DNA of 64,000 bases from Epiperipatus broadwayi. Taxonomy: Eukaryota; Onychophora; Udeonychophora; Euonychophora; Peripatidae. This document shows positions 46,071-58,531 of the stretch, one piece after another. The stretch lies in assembly GCA_028023455.1 (NCBI GenBank), contig JAQFVV010000231.1:1638501-1702500 (forward strand), given 5' to 3'. The translations under genes and the position numbers were made by a program. How positions within the stretch are numbered: position 1 is the first letter of the stretch; the number at the start of each line of letters is the position of its first letter. A model generated the notes under the pieces. The model did not search any database. It saw only the letters and a list, made by a program, of their open reading frames with translations, and was not told where the DNA came from.

Positions 46071-46127
46071 TAAATATTATCAATCCACTTCAGGATAAAA
46101 GTCTCACAAATTTAAATCAGTTTCCCC
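46071..46127 (-). pseudogene. RTE-like 3' end, part 1
   Basis: TATCAATCCACTTCAGGATA on the plus strand is the complement of the RTE protein end. It is separated from part 2 (46270-46372) by an SD SINE. Confidence 0.7.
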
Positions 46128-46143
46128 AAAATCATGGCTACTT
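46128..46143 (+). repeat. Left 16-bp target-site duplication
   Basis: AAAATCATGGCTACTT, repeated exactly at 46254-46269. Confidence 0.93.
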
Positions 46144-46253
46144 TTTTTCTTCCATATGTATAGCATCAGCCAGGAGGCAAACCCACAAACATCTGCAACC
46201 AACTACTTGCTTGCACGGTGGCTGCGATGACCTGTCGGCTAACAATGCTTGAC
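46144..46253 (-). mobile_element. tRNA-derived SINE, family SD, inserted in RTE
   Basis: Same 110-bp family: minus strand starts CAAGCATTGTTAGCCGACAG and ends TATACATATGGAAGAAAAA. The B-box is slightly changed (GGGTTTGCCTCC). Flanked by exact 16-bp duplications inside an RTE remnant, so it is younger than that RTE. Confidence 0.93.
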
Positions 46254-46269
46254 AAAATCATGGCTACTT
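46254..46269 (+). repeat. Right 16-bp target-site duplication
   Basis: Exact second copy of 46128-46143. Confidence 0.93.
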
Positions 46270-46372
46270 CTCTCCATTTCACAGCAGAAAGCTTCCTTAT
46301 TTCATTCAGGCATCTTATACATAAATATCGTCCTAAATCTTTTGCAATGACTAAGGCAGGACAGTTGAATAT
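46270..46372 (-). pseudogene. RTE-like 3' end, part 2
   Basis: TTTCATTCAGGCATCTTATA and CGTCCTAAATCTTTTGCAAT correspond on the minus strand to the RTE WMDEIRKC and DCKRP blocks. Confidence 0.65.
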
Positions 46373-46895
46373 TGACATACTGAGTAAGAAAAAGTTTACA
46401 TACAATGGGGCAAAATATCTATATGGATATCGTGCATATTGTTACTCTTAATCTTAATGGCATAGAATTGGAAAACAAAAGCATTCAAAACTAAACCTTT
46501 ATTGAAAATGACACATCAGAAAATGTAACTATTTCATTGAAATCTTTAAGAAAAAAAAAAGACAGAGAAAATAGAAAAAAATCAAATCAAAACCTAAATG
46601 CATAAAAATTTACTAGTATTAATACACTTTTTTTTAGCTAGTAGTTAAACACCCTGTGTGATTTGGTGCAAATATATGATGCTAGAATTTGGTGCTCATG
46701 ATCTACGAATCATAATTCACTTTTGTCACCTTTCGCTGCTCAATCTTTTTGTGAACACTGGAGCAATAAATTCTTCATTATTATTATTATTAGTTATTAG
46801 TAATAATTAATCTAAGAGTTCTATGAAATAAACCAATTTTTACAAATGTTATTGCAATTATCAATTCTTGATAAAGAAACAATATTTTTGTCAAG

Positions 46896-46998
46896 TGTTA
46901 GTAGCCAAGAGGTCAGCACAGCTGCCTTGCAAGTAAGTAGTTACTTGCAGACAATTGCCACAGGTTCGCTTCTCGGCTGATGCTTTGACATATGGAAA
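46896..46998 (+). mobile_element. tRNA-derived SINE, family SD
   Basis: CAAGTGTTAGTAGCCAAGAG, AGCTGCCTTGCAAGTAAGTA, B-box CAGGTTCGCTTCTCGG, end TTTGACATATGGAAAAAA. More diverged than the other SD copies; no clear duplication. Confidence 0.85.
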
Positions 46999-47069
46999 AA
47001 ATTGTTTTATTTTTCATAAATTAATATAAACAATTACATTTAAAAGAAGCTTTGTTAAATTGAAAATAT

Positions 47070-47885
47070 CATCATCATTATTGTAGAATGAAGGTTTCTA
47101 CAAATTTAATCCAATTTCTCTGATCTCCAGCCTCTCTCCACATCATCCCTGCACACCTTTTCCCAACAATCCCTACACATGGTCTCTTTCTAGGTCTTTT
47201 GCAATCTCTTGAAATTCATTTTACCATTTAACTATCTATCTACTATCTTTCTTCTTGCAATATATCCAGTACAGCTACAGTCTCCTAATTTTTTCAAAGA
47301 TGTCCAAAACACCTGTTTGTTCTCTCCCAGGGTTATTTCATTTTTGATCCCTTCATGTTACTCCATATATATGTCTTCATACTTCATTGAGTGCTCTGAA
47401 GTCTTTTCTGTTAAGTGTCCAATTTTCAGATCCATGAGTAAGAGCTTGTAAAAGATACCGATTGAAAACTTTTTTCAAACACACAGAGTTATTTCTACCA
47501 AAAGCATTCTACCCAAAGGCAATTCTATGATTGGTTTCATCTGTTATGTTTCCATCTGTATTAAGAATATGACCAAGACATTTGTAGTTGATAACATTTT
47601 CTAATTCGTGTTTACCAATCTTTATTTTCTTCTGAGAAAATCGATTAAACATTTCTTTAGCCTTTTTTAGCATTTACTTTCAGTCCTACTTTATTTTCAT
47701 CTAATAACAGTTGCAATATTTCCTGAAGCTCTGAATGTATTATTTTCAAAATCTAGATGACTTAAATAATCTCTACTTACTTTTATTCCCTTAGCTTCCC
47801 ATTTTAATCCAGAAAATATTTCTTTCAAAAATGCAATAAAAAGTTTTAGAGATATGACATCATCTTGTTGTATACCCTTTGTGAT
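47070..47885 (-). pseudogene. RTE-like element, long 3' fragment
   Basis: Minus-strand order: SRDYLSHLDFEN (degraded FADD region, about 47757), LQEILQLL, a degraded KVNAKK block, the Y/CYQL..GxIxNTDGN block, RRLQSTQ, and CKRPRKRPCVG..GKRCAG near 47150-47190. It ends in the ATCATCATCATT tail. The FADD catalytic motif is deleted. Same extent as the 60784 copy but heavily mutated. Confidence 0.82.
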
Positions 47886-48289
47886 GTTAATATTGAAATT
47901 GAATTGTTTTAAATTATATAAGTATATTATGAAAGTATCATTTTGCTTTCATATCACTGTTTTATAGATATGCAGTTATTACATTCTTAATGTGTAATAA
48001 GAGCAATATGATAATTATCCTTATAAGTATTTGTGGGAGCAAAGAAAAGCTAATTTTACTTAAACATTAATAGAAAGAGACCTTGCTCTAACTTGTGATT
48101 ACTGCAAAGGTATTACTGTGATGGTTCTTTGGTGGTAAGCAGAAGTCGTGCAGGACAAATGATGACAATTTAAAATTAAAACATAAAGAAATTTAAATTG
48201 ATACATTCTGAATTGAAATAAAAGATGAAGATCCATGTGTATTATCTTATCTACCAAGCTTGGCAGTCATTTTTTTTAATTATACAGTG

Positions 48290-48680
48290 TCAGGGGCATA
48301 CAATAAATATTTAAAACAAAATGGCTGATAAGAAGCAGTCATATTTAATATTTATAGTTTTTTTATTGTTACATTTAAAAAAAATATTTCAACAAAAAAT
48401 TATATTTCCACTATTATTTTTTTTATATTAAATCAATTTATTAATAAAAAATAATAAAAATATAAGAAATGTAAAGTGATGTCCTAAAGTGACTAACAAC
48501 TTATTAATATAAAAATTTACGTGTCATATTGTGTCCATTAATCCACACATTTTACAAGAGCAGGCTCCCATACTTTTGGAAATACTCCACTGCATGCTAT
48601 TCTGTCAAAGAAAGATTCCAAACTTTCATCACTTTGCCAAAATGATAGTGACAAAAATAAAGATGTTGAATGTAAACAAA
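48290..48680. mobile_element. Element F, partial copy
   Basis: CAGGCTCCCATACTTTTGGAAATACTCC region at 48561-48590 matches the interior of element F (38115), and ACAAAATGGCTGATAAGAAG at 48317 may be the degraded end. Confidence 0.5.
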
Positions 48681-48689
48681 TTATGATGT

Positions 48690-50010
48690 TTGGAGTGGGT
48701 CAGCACTTACACATTATATAATACAAACTTAACAACCAACACATATTTGGCAAAACAAAATTTAAAATAAAACATAAGCATATACTTGTAGACTCTCTGA
48801 AACTGTATAATTAAAAAAAAAAATGTTGTCATGCTTAATAGACAGGATTTTCATATTGAAAATAAAAAAAAACTTGAATCATATTATCACTATTTTTTTT
48901 TTTTTTTTACAAATGTTTGTTCAAATTCGACTATCTTATTTTAAAAACTTTTAAAAAATAAGTAAGAAGAAGGATTGAAACAGTAGAAAAAAAATACAAA
49001 TATATATTAAAAGAAAACAAATTTATAAGCTGTATCAAGTTCAAATACCATACTAAATATGTTATTTGTACATAATTTGTCAATTTTTTATGGAAAATAT
49101 ATTTATGTAATAAAAATTATAAGTTCTTTAATATCCGAGTACTCATTTCTTTGCAAGATTTACATACAATATGAATTAATTAATAATATATATTATTTGT
49201 AATTACATAAACCAAATTAATTATCAAATTAGAATGGTCTTAATTAGAAAAAAAGGTTGAAAAACACTGAGATTCTTGTATTGGCTTAAAATATTCGAAA
49301 AATATAACATTTGATCTAACAAGAACAGATAACAAAGACTGTAATAAATGAGGGTGTTGGATTGGATCAATTCCTTTTTTTAAAAAAAAAAAAAAAACTG
49401 AATTACGTACAGTTTGTCTTTAAAAAGAAGATTACTTTAAGAAGTTTTAAAAGAAGCTATAAGAAATTTTTTAAAGACTGTGAATGTAGGCAGAGCCTTG
49501 GATTATTCTTCATTTTTAAAGATTACTTTAACAGATGTAGATTAGCCGTAGTGATTATTTTTTAAGAAAGGAAAGAGAAGAAAAAAAATCATATGAGAAA
49601 TGTATTTTAGCAATTTAATAACTTTTTTGCTGACAACAGCATCTTCATTTTATTTTTTCACCTGTTTTAAGAAAACTGCCTGACAAGTGACAGCATTCAA
49701 ATGTAACATATTGTATATCCTTTTATTCTAAAGGGGTTGGTATATTACTGGCAATAATCCGATCTCCAACAATATACTGTCCAAAAAAATGATTTTTTTT
49801 AATCCCTACTCTGTGTGTGCGTACATATAAATTAAACAAACTGTATAACTAACAAATGGAAACGAATTGTGCTTTTGGGAGCTCCACGTTAAGTATATTA
49901 AGTCTTAAATCATAATCTAGGATATTCTGGGGGCAACAGTATCTAATAAGTTCCTGGATTTAAAAAAGCTCACGACTCCCAACTTAAAAAATGGTTTACA
50001 GAAGCAGTCT
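48690..50010. other. No feature recognised
   Basis: AT-rich with homopolymer runs; no shared repeats or coding signals. Confidence 0.45.
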
Positions 50011-50014
50011 ATAT

Positions 50015-50900
50015 GGTGTGATGTGATGGACTGTGGCTTCTTTTTTGGAATCAGAAATATCTCAGCCACTATGCCCAGAGAAACCTGTTAACCATCTTAC
50101 CTTCCTTTCCCACCCCCACCCCAATCTATTTTCCCCATATTCTTCTCTATCCTGCTCCATCGCATTCCCACAACAGTCTTTATCAACCTCATAGCCTTTA
50201 TATCTAAATCCCCCTTATCTTTTCCCAAATCCAGCATAAAAACCAATAACCCACTTTCTGTATAATCACGTTGTCTATATTTATTCTTTCACAACTTCAT
50301 TATTTGTACACTTTCTGCTTTCAGGTATTTACATTCAATTAACAGATGCCTAATATTTTCTATGCCTTCCTTACATAACATGCAGACTAAATCATCCACA
50401 TTTTTCCATTTATGTGTATAATCCCTTGTTGCTAAAGATCCTATTCAAGCCTTAAACAGTAAACTACTTTCTTTGCTATTATCATAAATTAACTTGCACT
50501 CAATATTCCATTTACTTCTATATATAAATATATAAATTCTTTTTACTCTCGATACTAGTTCTCCATCTTACCACCTCCCTATTCTTTATTAATGCATCTA
50601 TTCTTCTATCCCATTCCTTACCACTATAACACTCAACAATTTTCCTAACATAATTATCTCACTTTTTGTATAAGTATACTGACATAAATTCTTTATCCAA
50701 ATCTTCTGCATACTGTTCCATCTTTCTCACTCATCTTGTCACCTGGCCTTTACTCACAATCCAATTAAATATTATTGGCTATTCTTTTATTATCCATAAA
50801 CTGCAATCTACCAAACATTTTCATTTTATTTTTTGCATCTCTCATATAAAAACTTGACCATTTCATTTCTCTGTGAATTGCCTTCTTTGCCTATAGTTAT
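50015..50900 (-). pseudogene. LINE C-terminal fragment, long copy
   Basis: Minus-strand frames read KAIHREMKWSSFYMRDA, GRLQFMDNKR, KMEQYAEDL, IVECYSGKEWDRRIDALIKN, EVVRWR, IYDNSKESSLLFKA and SLATRDYTHKWKNVDDLVCM, then LCKEGIENIRHLLIECKYL with the zinc knuckle. The plus strand begins GTGTGATGTGATGGACTG, the complement of a CATCACA repeat tail. Best view of this family's C-terminal half; several frameshifts. Confidence 0.78.
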
Positions 50901-50979
50901 TCTGTGCCAGGGCTGTCATCTGTTGTAAGATTTAAGCAATTAATAAATATTAAATTGATAGTGCTTTTTAAATTTTACA

Positions 50980-51120
50980 TTCAGTGTTATATCCCCAGAT
51001 TAGTTTTTAACATAAAGATAGAAGTTGCATTTTGACCAGAAGATCCAGATGTGCTAAATCCAGTTCAAACTTCTTTATTAACAAAGGTCATAAGCCAGAA
51101 ATATGTAGCACTAAAAAAGG
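50980..51120 (-). repeat. Possible diverged HHA fragment
   Basis: CCCCAGATTAGTTTTTAACA at 50993 resembles the HHA cleavage-side half, and GGTCATAAGCCAGAAATATG at 51084 resembles its stem II and GAAA in the other orientation. Confidence 0.35.
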
Positions 51121-51129
51121 ATTTTTGAA

Positions 51130-53200
51130 AACATTATCTTGCATTAATTTTTATTAGTCATTCATTAGACTAGAGATTATCCAATAATAAATGATGTTTC
51201 TGTAGAGTAATTTTCACTATACCACTCTCACGCAAGGTGTGAACTCTAGAAGAACATTTATCTAACATAATATTAATTTAAATGCAAAATTACAAGTAAC
51301 ATTAATTTTAATAGTTACATTTATGTAATACTCAATAAACTTTACAAGCAATGTTTAGACTTAAGATTGGCTCATTCAGTAACATTTGAGTTAAAAAATA
51401 AGATGACTGCTTTTATTTCCTTAAAGTCTATCTTGTGGCTGGGACAAGAGTATCCGTGCAGTTTTAGCATCTTGTTTAACGACACTGGTGTGGATGTTTG
51501 ATTTCCCTTCTATATAATTAGTTACATTTTACACACACAGACAAGTAAATAAATAAAATTGATAAATATTGCAACAACTTTCAAATGTCTAATAAAGAGA
51601 ATAGAAGAACATTAATTTAAATTTAAATTTAAAAAAAACACTAAAAGATTCAAATATCGGAAGCTTTTTGCAGTTTTCAATCTCAGTAATAAAAATCGTA
51701 GTTGATATTTTAATAACTTAAATGTAGAAGGATATTTATAATGCTAAATGTTTTCTAAAGATCATAGAAAAACATTTATCTTTCAAAAGTAACCTTTATT
51801 GGGAAGTTGCAACGGTTATTATGATTCCAGATGGGCAGGGATCATATATTGTCTACTTGCCCATGTAAATCACAGAGAATACAGTGCTTTACATATTAGG
51901 AGGTCAACGATGAGTATTACATAGCATTTAAAAATTCCAAATTCCGAGACTCCAATACAATGCAACTAAGGACCATGTTGTTTGAATTAGTGGAGCATCC
52001 AGCGAGAACCAATCAGCACCTTAACACAATAAATCTATATTTTGACAACTTAAAATAATCTTGATTTAACAAGACACATATAATCATCACTTCATTGTTT
52101 TTTCAATAGATTAAAAAAAAATGCTAAAAAATTATTTTCGGACTTTCAATATCAACAATAAAGACCATAAAAAAAACATTTATCTAATACAATAACATTA
52201 ATTTAAATACAGAATTATATTTATTTTTTAAAAAAAACTCTGTAAGTTATATATATATATATTTAAACAACTATAAAATTACTTACAAAATAAGAATTTA
52301 AAATAACCTGATTTAATACATTGTATAAAATTATCATTTCCGTCATTTACAGATTTATATATAGAAAGTAGATATAAAAGCATATTTGCCACAATACATA
52401 TATTGCAATCTTAACAGTCATCTGCAAAGCTACAGATCAATTTATTATAGAGCACATATTTATAACTATGCATCTTAATGAGGTGCTAACAAATATTGAA
52501 ATGCTTAAATAAATTATATTATGAATGCTTCAAACAATGGTAAACCCACCAGTCATTCACAAGTCTTAATGCTTTCTCAGTGCAACTCCTTATTTAATTC
52601 CTTTGACAGTTTTCAGGCATAGAAATTAATGTATGTACATTTTATGTATTTATTTACATTAAAATAAAAGGCATTATTATATAGTATTCATCATATATAC
52701 ATAACTTCCACCCTCAATTAACTATGACTTGAAAAAATAAATGTGTTTGCAATGCACATATAATATGTACACACACTTCTATATACGTATGCGTATCATA
52801 TATATTTTCAATGTGTATATACAAAGACGCACACACATCTATATATGTGTGCATATAAAAATGCGTATTATATGGTTTATCATCTCCAAATTTTGGTATG
52901 GCTTGGATTCAAATGTTTCTACATATACAGGGGAAGGTGTACTGTGTAAGTTGTTTTGTTTTTTTAATTAAGAAATACTGTTAGTGTTAAAAGCAGGTGA
53001 TTAGTTTAATCGTATTGCAATCTGGGAGGAGAGGAATTCACTTCGGAGTTTATTATAACATCAAAATAATATTTGTGGGGTGGGGAATGGATTCTCAATA
53101 TTCAAAAAAAAAAGCTAAGCTTGAAAATATAAATAGTTCATTAATAAAAATAAAAATATTGGAATGACTTTATTGAAGAATTCATACGCAGTTCAAACAT
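51130..53200. other. No feature recognised
   Basis: AT-rich with short TA/CA microsatellites near 52770-52860. Chance ORFs only. Confidence 0.45.
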
Positions 53201-53204
53201 CGGG

Positions 53205-53270
53205 AGGGCAGTACCGGAATCGATCCTAGGATATCAAATTCCGCTACTGCGCAAAACCGCCCAAGGCATT
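53205..53270 (-). repeat. tRNA-like sequence
   Basis: Minus strand: GGGCGGTTTTGCGCAGTAGC ... GGATCGATTCC ... TACTGCCC. The B-box-like block and a possible 7-bp acceptor-like stem (GGGCGGT with ACTGCCC) are present, but the length of about 58 nt is too short for a working tRNA. Likely a SINE head or pseudogene. Confidence 0.4.
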
Positions 53271-53999
53271 CATTATTAATAATAAATTTTAAAAACGTTT
53301 ACGTTTTTTTTTTTAATACTCCAACAATATTATTTCAGCACAAATATACGTAAATATTTTTTTTGAGTTTTCAATTTTTTAAAAGTTTATCTTTTTGCAA
53401 GTATCTTAAATATCTTCTCTTTTTTTTTCCTGCTATTATTCTAAAAGATCTAGATATCTTTATAAAAATATTATTTTAACTTTGTTATAGGTAAATATTA
53501 AGAGAACTGTGTTTCTTTCTTTATATAAAACATATTTTCAATTTCCAAACTATTTTTAATCTAAACAAATAGTTTCAATAACATTATTAATAAAAGAAGT
53601 ATAATTTGATGTTTGTTTAAAATGAAGTAAAAATAAACATTTAATGACAGCGATCTAATAACGATTGAAAAACTGGAAAATAATTATTTATTAAGCAGTT
53701 CACAAGTGTATTTGCAACAAAAAGTAAAAAGTTCTAACAAAAAATTATTTTACAAAATAAAAGCAAAAAAAATTAATTATTTCTCTTCAAAAACATCCAG
53801 TACAACTATAAAATTACACTTGGGACAAACATGTAAAAATGATAAATTACAATCCCGCGTGAAACGCAAAAGCTACAATTGTTTTAAAATGCAAATTTAA
53901 TTTTAGTTCTTTAAAATTCAATTACAGTTAGAAATTTTACAAAATAGAATATCATAACTTGTTTATAAATTGAAGTAACTTTCTGATTTTTCGTATAAG

Positions 54000-54205
54000 G
54001 TTAAGAGTTGTATTTTGGAGTACAGAAAAATAATAAACGCAAGATATAAAAATGCACTGATCAAAGGCATTTTATTGTACGGATTGAAAACCTGGGCAAT
54101 TCTTGTAATAAATGAAAAAAAAAACAAGCTGCAAAATTCAATGTCATTAGATAATGAATGCAAATCAAAGAAAGACAGAATCAGAAAAATTAAAAACTAT
54201 AAAAA
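54000..54205 (+). pseudogene. LINE fragment
   Basis: The frame reads YKNALIKGILLYGLKTWAIL, the LLYG.ETW block of LINE RTs, and then CKSKKDRIRKIKNYK. It meets an antisense LINE end at about 54211. Confidence 0.45.
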
Positions 54206-54210
54206 AAATA

Positions 54211-54448
54211 GTAATGTGATGTGATGTGATGTACTATAGCTTCTCCTTAAAAGAAGTCAAGAATCTCTCAGCAATTATGCCCAGAGAAACCTATTAGCTA
54301 CTTTATTTTACATTCCCCAATCTAAGTTTTCCCATATTCTGCTCCACCCCATTTCCACAACATAATCTTTGTCAACTCTATGGCCTTTATATCTAAACCC
54401 CCCTTCCCTTTTCCTAAACCCAACATAACAACCAATAATCCACTTTCT
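54211..54448 (-). pseudogene. LINE 3' end fragment
   Basis: Starts on the plus strand with GTGATGTGATGTGATGTACT, the complement of the LINE repeat tail, and then matches 50030-50270 closely. Interrupted at 54448 by an HHA element. Confidence 0.75.
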
Positions 54449-54450
54449 GA

Positions 54451-54790
54451 CAGTAGTGCCACTTAATGCAAGCCATAGAAATTAATAGATACTAATAGGT
54501 TTGTGCAAAAAATTATATTTAATTCCTACTCATCCAATATCCCCAAACTAGTTTTTACCTTATGGCTTTCATAAGTGAGGAGATTTGGCTCTGAGAGCAT
54601 TACATCTAAACCTTACAACCTAGAACCCTAGAAACTAGTCTGCAAATATTAGATGGTAGGCATTAGATAACATAAGCCTTCTAGCATCCATTGATTGCTA
54701 TGGTTTGCACTGAAGTTTGCTACTGTTTAACAGCTTGTGTAAAAAAAGGAAATAGTGATCATGTGATGTTTTAATAACTTTATAACAAAA
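54451..54790 (-). mobile_element. HHA foldback-type copy
   Basis: CAGTAGTGCCACTTAATGCA at the left and AGCATCCATTGATTGCTATG ... GATCATGTGATGTTTTAATA at the right, inverted, with the ribozyme relic 54532-54590 between. Inserted in the LINE end. Confidence 0.7.
54532..54590 (-). ncRNA. Hammerhead relic (HHA)
   Basis: Minus strand: CCAAATCTCCTCA, CTTATGA, AAGCCATAAGGTA, AAAA, CTAGTT, TGGGGATATTGGAT. Stem I arms kept; core G and GAAA mutated. Confidence 0.62.
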
Positions 54791-54839
54791 AACTAATGGC
54801 TAAAAATAAAAAAATGTAGAAAAAAATTGTGTATGACCT

Positions 54840-55215
54840 GGAAGTTTTAGTAATCAATGGATGCCAGATGGTAATACTTAATAAATCCTTATCTAGTGCC
54901 ATACCATCCAAATATCTACATACTAGCATAAACATAATGAAACTGAAAGAAATTGCTATTAGTTAGCAAAAGTATAAGCAAAGATCACATGATATTTGTT
55001 GGTCATGTGATCTGTTGGTTTAACAACAATTCTGGCTCAAGAATAAAAGTGTCTATGGTTATTAAAAAAAAGATGAGGTTATCATAATGTATAAAAACTG
55101 AACTGGTTTCAGATCAGTATAACTATGCAAGAAAATTGGCTTGGATTGATTACTGTTTTTTTTTTCCATTTTGGGCTGGTATCCTGATAGTATAATAAAA
55201 ATTAAATAGTGCCTG
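54840..55215 (+). mobile_element. HHA-related middle part
   Basis: AAAACTGAACTGGTTTCAGATC and ATTGGCTTGGATTGATTACT, then ATAGTGCCTGCTAGAG, match the HHA middle part seen at 27950-28110. The left part has ATCAATGGATGCCAGATGG. Confidence 0.55.
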
Positions 55216-55219
55216 CTAG

Positions 55220-56445
55220 AGAAAAGATAAATTAGATCCAAAAGATGCAAGTTAACTGTTCAAAAATCTTAATCTGGGATGTTTTATGGGTCAACACTCT
55301 ATAAGGATTAATGAAGTACTACCAACTGTCATCTACTGATTACTAAAGCCAACACTAGATGGCATAAACATAATGAAATCAAAAGAAAATGGCTATTAGA
55401 AAAAAAAAATTAATAATTGCAATGGCAATTTATAAAAAAAATAGATCAAGTGATAAAATACCAAAAAAGCAACAAAATTGATGCCACTACAAGAAATAGA
55501 TCTAGAAAAGCATAAATAAAAACGACCGAGTACTTGTTCAATAAACCAATATAAAATTCAATGGAATGACAAAATGAATGATATTATCTTTTTTTTTAAT
55601 TCCAAGACAATTTTTTGATGCCACCTGGTGTCAAGTTATTGAAAATAAGCAGCTGGGTGTGCTAACCAAATAAGCTGATTTGAATAAAGCTCAACATCTT
55701 GACTGATGTAAAATGTCACACATTATAAATAACCATCAATAAATCAAAATGTCTATTTAAGTACTTAGATATCAGATTAGTGTTTGATTTATATAGCATC
55801 CAACCTGAAGATATTGTATTCATATCTATTACAGTCAGAATTATCTTTTCATTTAATAGTAACACACAACTCAATAACTAAATGTTAAAATATTTATTAT
55901 ATTTTTTCAATAACAAAATAATGCTTGAGAAGGAATGCTGAGACTACACTTTCTGCCTATGAGTGGCTTTCCTCATTTGCAGATATTATAGCTAAGAGCT
56001 TCCTGTGCCAGATTCAAAATGTCTCACAGTATTCTACAAAATAGTATAAGTGGTTGCTATTATCTATCTCAATTACCCTCACAAATGGACCACAACATTT
56101 AGTGATATCTCCATCCTTACTAGAAACAATTATATTCACTGACCCAGCTTTCCAATTTGCCTTATCAGTGGCTACTTACTTATTTTTATTTCACTGGACA
56201 ATTATACTGTCCATTCAATCAGATTTTGATGATATTGTAGTCTGGATCAGTCCATTACTTGAGGGTAAGCTTCTAATAAGTTAGGACAAATCTGCACACA
56301 GGAAGTATGTTTATTTTCATTCATATATTATACTAAAATAGTAAGAATTGCAAGGTTACTGAAAATGAATGGGCAGCTTTCTGTACTTATAGTTAATCTT
56401 ATTTGAGTAGAGCTCAAATCACATTTTGACTTATTGTTATTTTAA
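55220..56445. other. No gene recognised; short GGTGTCA repeats
   Basis: GATGCCACCTGGTGTCAAG at about 55618 and GACACTAGGTGGCATAC at 56650 are inverted. GTGTTTGATTTATATAGCATCC at 55780 and GTGTTTGATTTGCATGGACT at 56708 are direct. A 76-codon frame at 56054-56284 is not recognised. Confidence 0.4.
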
Positions 56446-56449
56446 TTCT

Positions 56450-56580
56450 AGGTGTTTGTGGTGTGGTGTTGTAATAGCAGATTCTGGAGTTGAAGCTCCA
56501 TAGTTCACACCCCAGATTGGTCACATGATGTGTTCAAAATTCGTATGAACTCCTGAGCAATGAACCATTCAGTTATTTTT
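56450..56580 (+). mobile_element. tRNA-like SINE, family SE
   Basis: GTGTTTGTGGTGTGGTGTTG, GCAGATTCTGGAGTTGAAGC, AGTTCACACCCCAG and AAAATTCGTATGAACTCCTGAGC blocks are shared with 19170 and 23865. Confidence 0.5.
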
Positions 56581-57284
56581 AATGTTACTCTATTCTATGT
56601 CTATTTAAGAATTAAGTGGTTAATTTTTGTGTGTTTCATAGTTTGATTTGACACTAGGTGGCATACAAAAGTGAAGCTAGATTAATAAAAAAAAATATTA
56701 ATATTGATTGGTGTTTGATTTGCATGGACTCCAGTCTGAATATCTGTTTTAATTCATATATTGAATAATTTTCTAAAACATATTGATAACACATCCTTTC
56801 GCAATGCCAGAATTGTCATCTTTAACTGTAAAAAATGCCTTTTCAAGTATTGTGTGTCCCATAAGGTAAATGCACATACATATCAACTACTGGTAGTAAC
56901 TGATAAAATGACCCCACCTTACAATAGAAAGTACTAAAGTAGAGAAAAGATACATGTCCATTAACTATAGTAAACTGTAAGAATCAAACAATGTTGCATT
57001 GCTAATAAAAATATAAAATTTCATTCATAATTATTAAGATAAATTGCTACGGTAAATAATTTATGTTTTCTGGTAAATAACAAACAGTATCATTATTATA
57101 GTCTGCATGGAACAAGATTAAAGGAAGAGAAATCTTAAGGAGGTGTGTTAGTTGTTAAATTATCCAAAATTAATAAATTGATTGTTAAATTTTTTTTAAA
57201 AAAGGGAAAAATTCTCAAAAATTTCATTTAGAAGCTTTATTTCAATTTGTTGTTTGTTTGTTTTTTACTTATAACATGGGAAGC

Positions 57285-57400
57285 TATTAAGCATCACATG
57301 ATCACCATCTCTTATACTAGCACATTGATTACTCTGGTTGGCACAGGGTGGCACTACTGTATGGAGAGTTTTGCTTTGTTTATAAACATGGGAGGCTACA
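57285..57400 (+). mobile_element. HHA fragment
   Basis: Inverted CACATGATCACCATCTCTTA next to TTGATTACTCTGGTTGGCAC and GGTGGCACTACTGTATGGAG: two HHA ends joined head to head with the middle missing. Confidence 0.6.
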
Positions 57401-57499
57401 TATCACTCTTAATATTGTCATACTTTGGTTCAAGTCAGCATTTTTCTTTTAGACAGCAGTTTTTTTTAGGTGAATTGCCATAATAATATTAATTTGAGA

Positions 57500-57840
57500 T
57501 CGTCTTGTCACAGAACATGATGCAATGGAGTATTTCCAAAATATGGGATCCTGCCTTCCTGATATGAATAAAGTGCAAAAAATAAAATATTCATATTTTT
57601 CATTTTTCTGTTAACGTTACCCCCCCCCCCAATAAACTGTAAATATTGTAATTAATTTTTCCACAATGATTTGTTTTTTTTAAAATAACAGTAATTAAAA
57701 AAATAAAACGTAAATATTAAATAGGATGTTTCCTAGCAGGCATTTTTAGGGGGTCCTCGAAACTGTAGATTTATCACAAATTTGGGCTGCCATCTTGGTT
57801 TACTTGAAAACTCACAAGTAGAAAACTGACAAGTACCAAA
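57500..57840. mobile_element. Element F, one-ended copy
   Basis: GGAGTATTTCCAAAATATGG and GATCCTGCC match the F interior (38118). CTCGAAACTGTAGATTTATC and GGGCTGCCATCTTGGTTTAC match its right end. The left end is missing. Contains a poly-C run at about 57620. Confidence 0.6.
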
Positions 57841-57979
57841 TATATATTATAAGTAGGTATATGTAAAACATTCTATATTTTCGTTAATTATTAAGAATGT
57901 ACTAATTTTTAAATGAAAATATAGTATAGGCATATCTACACACACATATCAAATAAGATATCAATAGTGTATATGCATT

Positions 57980-58531
57980 TTATCATCATCATCAACCATT
58001 ATCAATCCACTGCAGGATGAAGGTCTCTCCAAGTTCAATCCATCTTTTCTTATCTTTAGCTTCTCTTCTCCACAACACCCCTGCACATTTTCTTATTTCA
58101 TCCATCCATCTCACATGTGGTCCCTTTCTGGGTCTTTTACAATCTCTTGGAATCCTGTTTAAAATTTCAAGTGTCCATCCATTATCATCTGTTCTAGCAA
58201 TATGTCCAGCCCAACTCCACTTCAGTCTTATTTTTTTCAATGAGGTCAGTAACATCTGTTTGTCCTCTTATCCATACGTTGCATTTTCGATCTCTTCTTG
58301 TTACTCCCAACATGCATCTCTCCATACTTCTTTGAGTGGTCTGAAGTCTCTGTATTGCTCTTCTATTAAGTGTCCAAGTCTCAGATCCATAAGTAAGAAC
58401 TGGCAAAACACATTTATTAAAAAACCTTCCTTTTCAAACACATAACCATATTTCCTTTTATTATCAAGTTATTTCTACCAAAAGCACTCCAACCAAGTTT
58501 AATTCTATGATTAATTTCATCCATTATATAC
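57980..58531 (-). pseudogene. RTE-like 3' fragment, 5' end in a palindrome
   Basis: The minus strand reads MPVLTYGSETWTLNRRAIQR, LQTTQRSMERCMLGVTRRDR and KCNVWIRGQTDVTDLIE, then after a frameshift LKKIRLKWSWAGHIARTDDN and WRREAKDKKRWIELGETFIL. The 3' tail is ATCATCATCATC. Its 5' border, at the equivalent of ATAATGGATGAAATTAATC, abuts the palindrome at 58523-58574. The frames are much better kept than most copies. Confidence 0.88.

Noticed and set aside
53205-53270. Functional tRNA gene
   Set aside because: Acceptor-like ends and a B-box are present, but at about 58 nt it is too short for a full cloverleaf.
58017-58445. 142-residue plus-strand frame
   Set aside because: It is antisense to the well-preserved RTE-like fragment on the minus strand.
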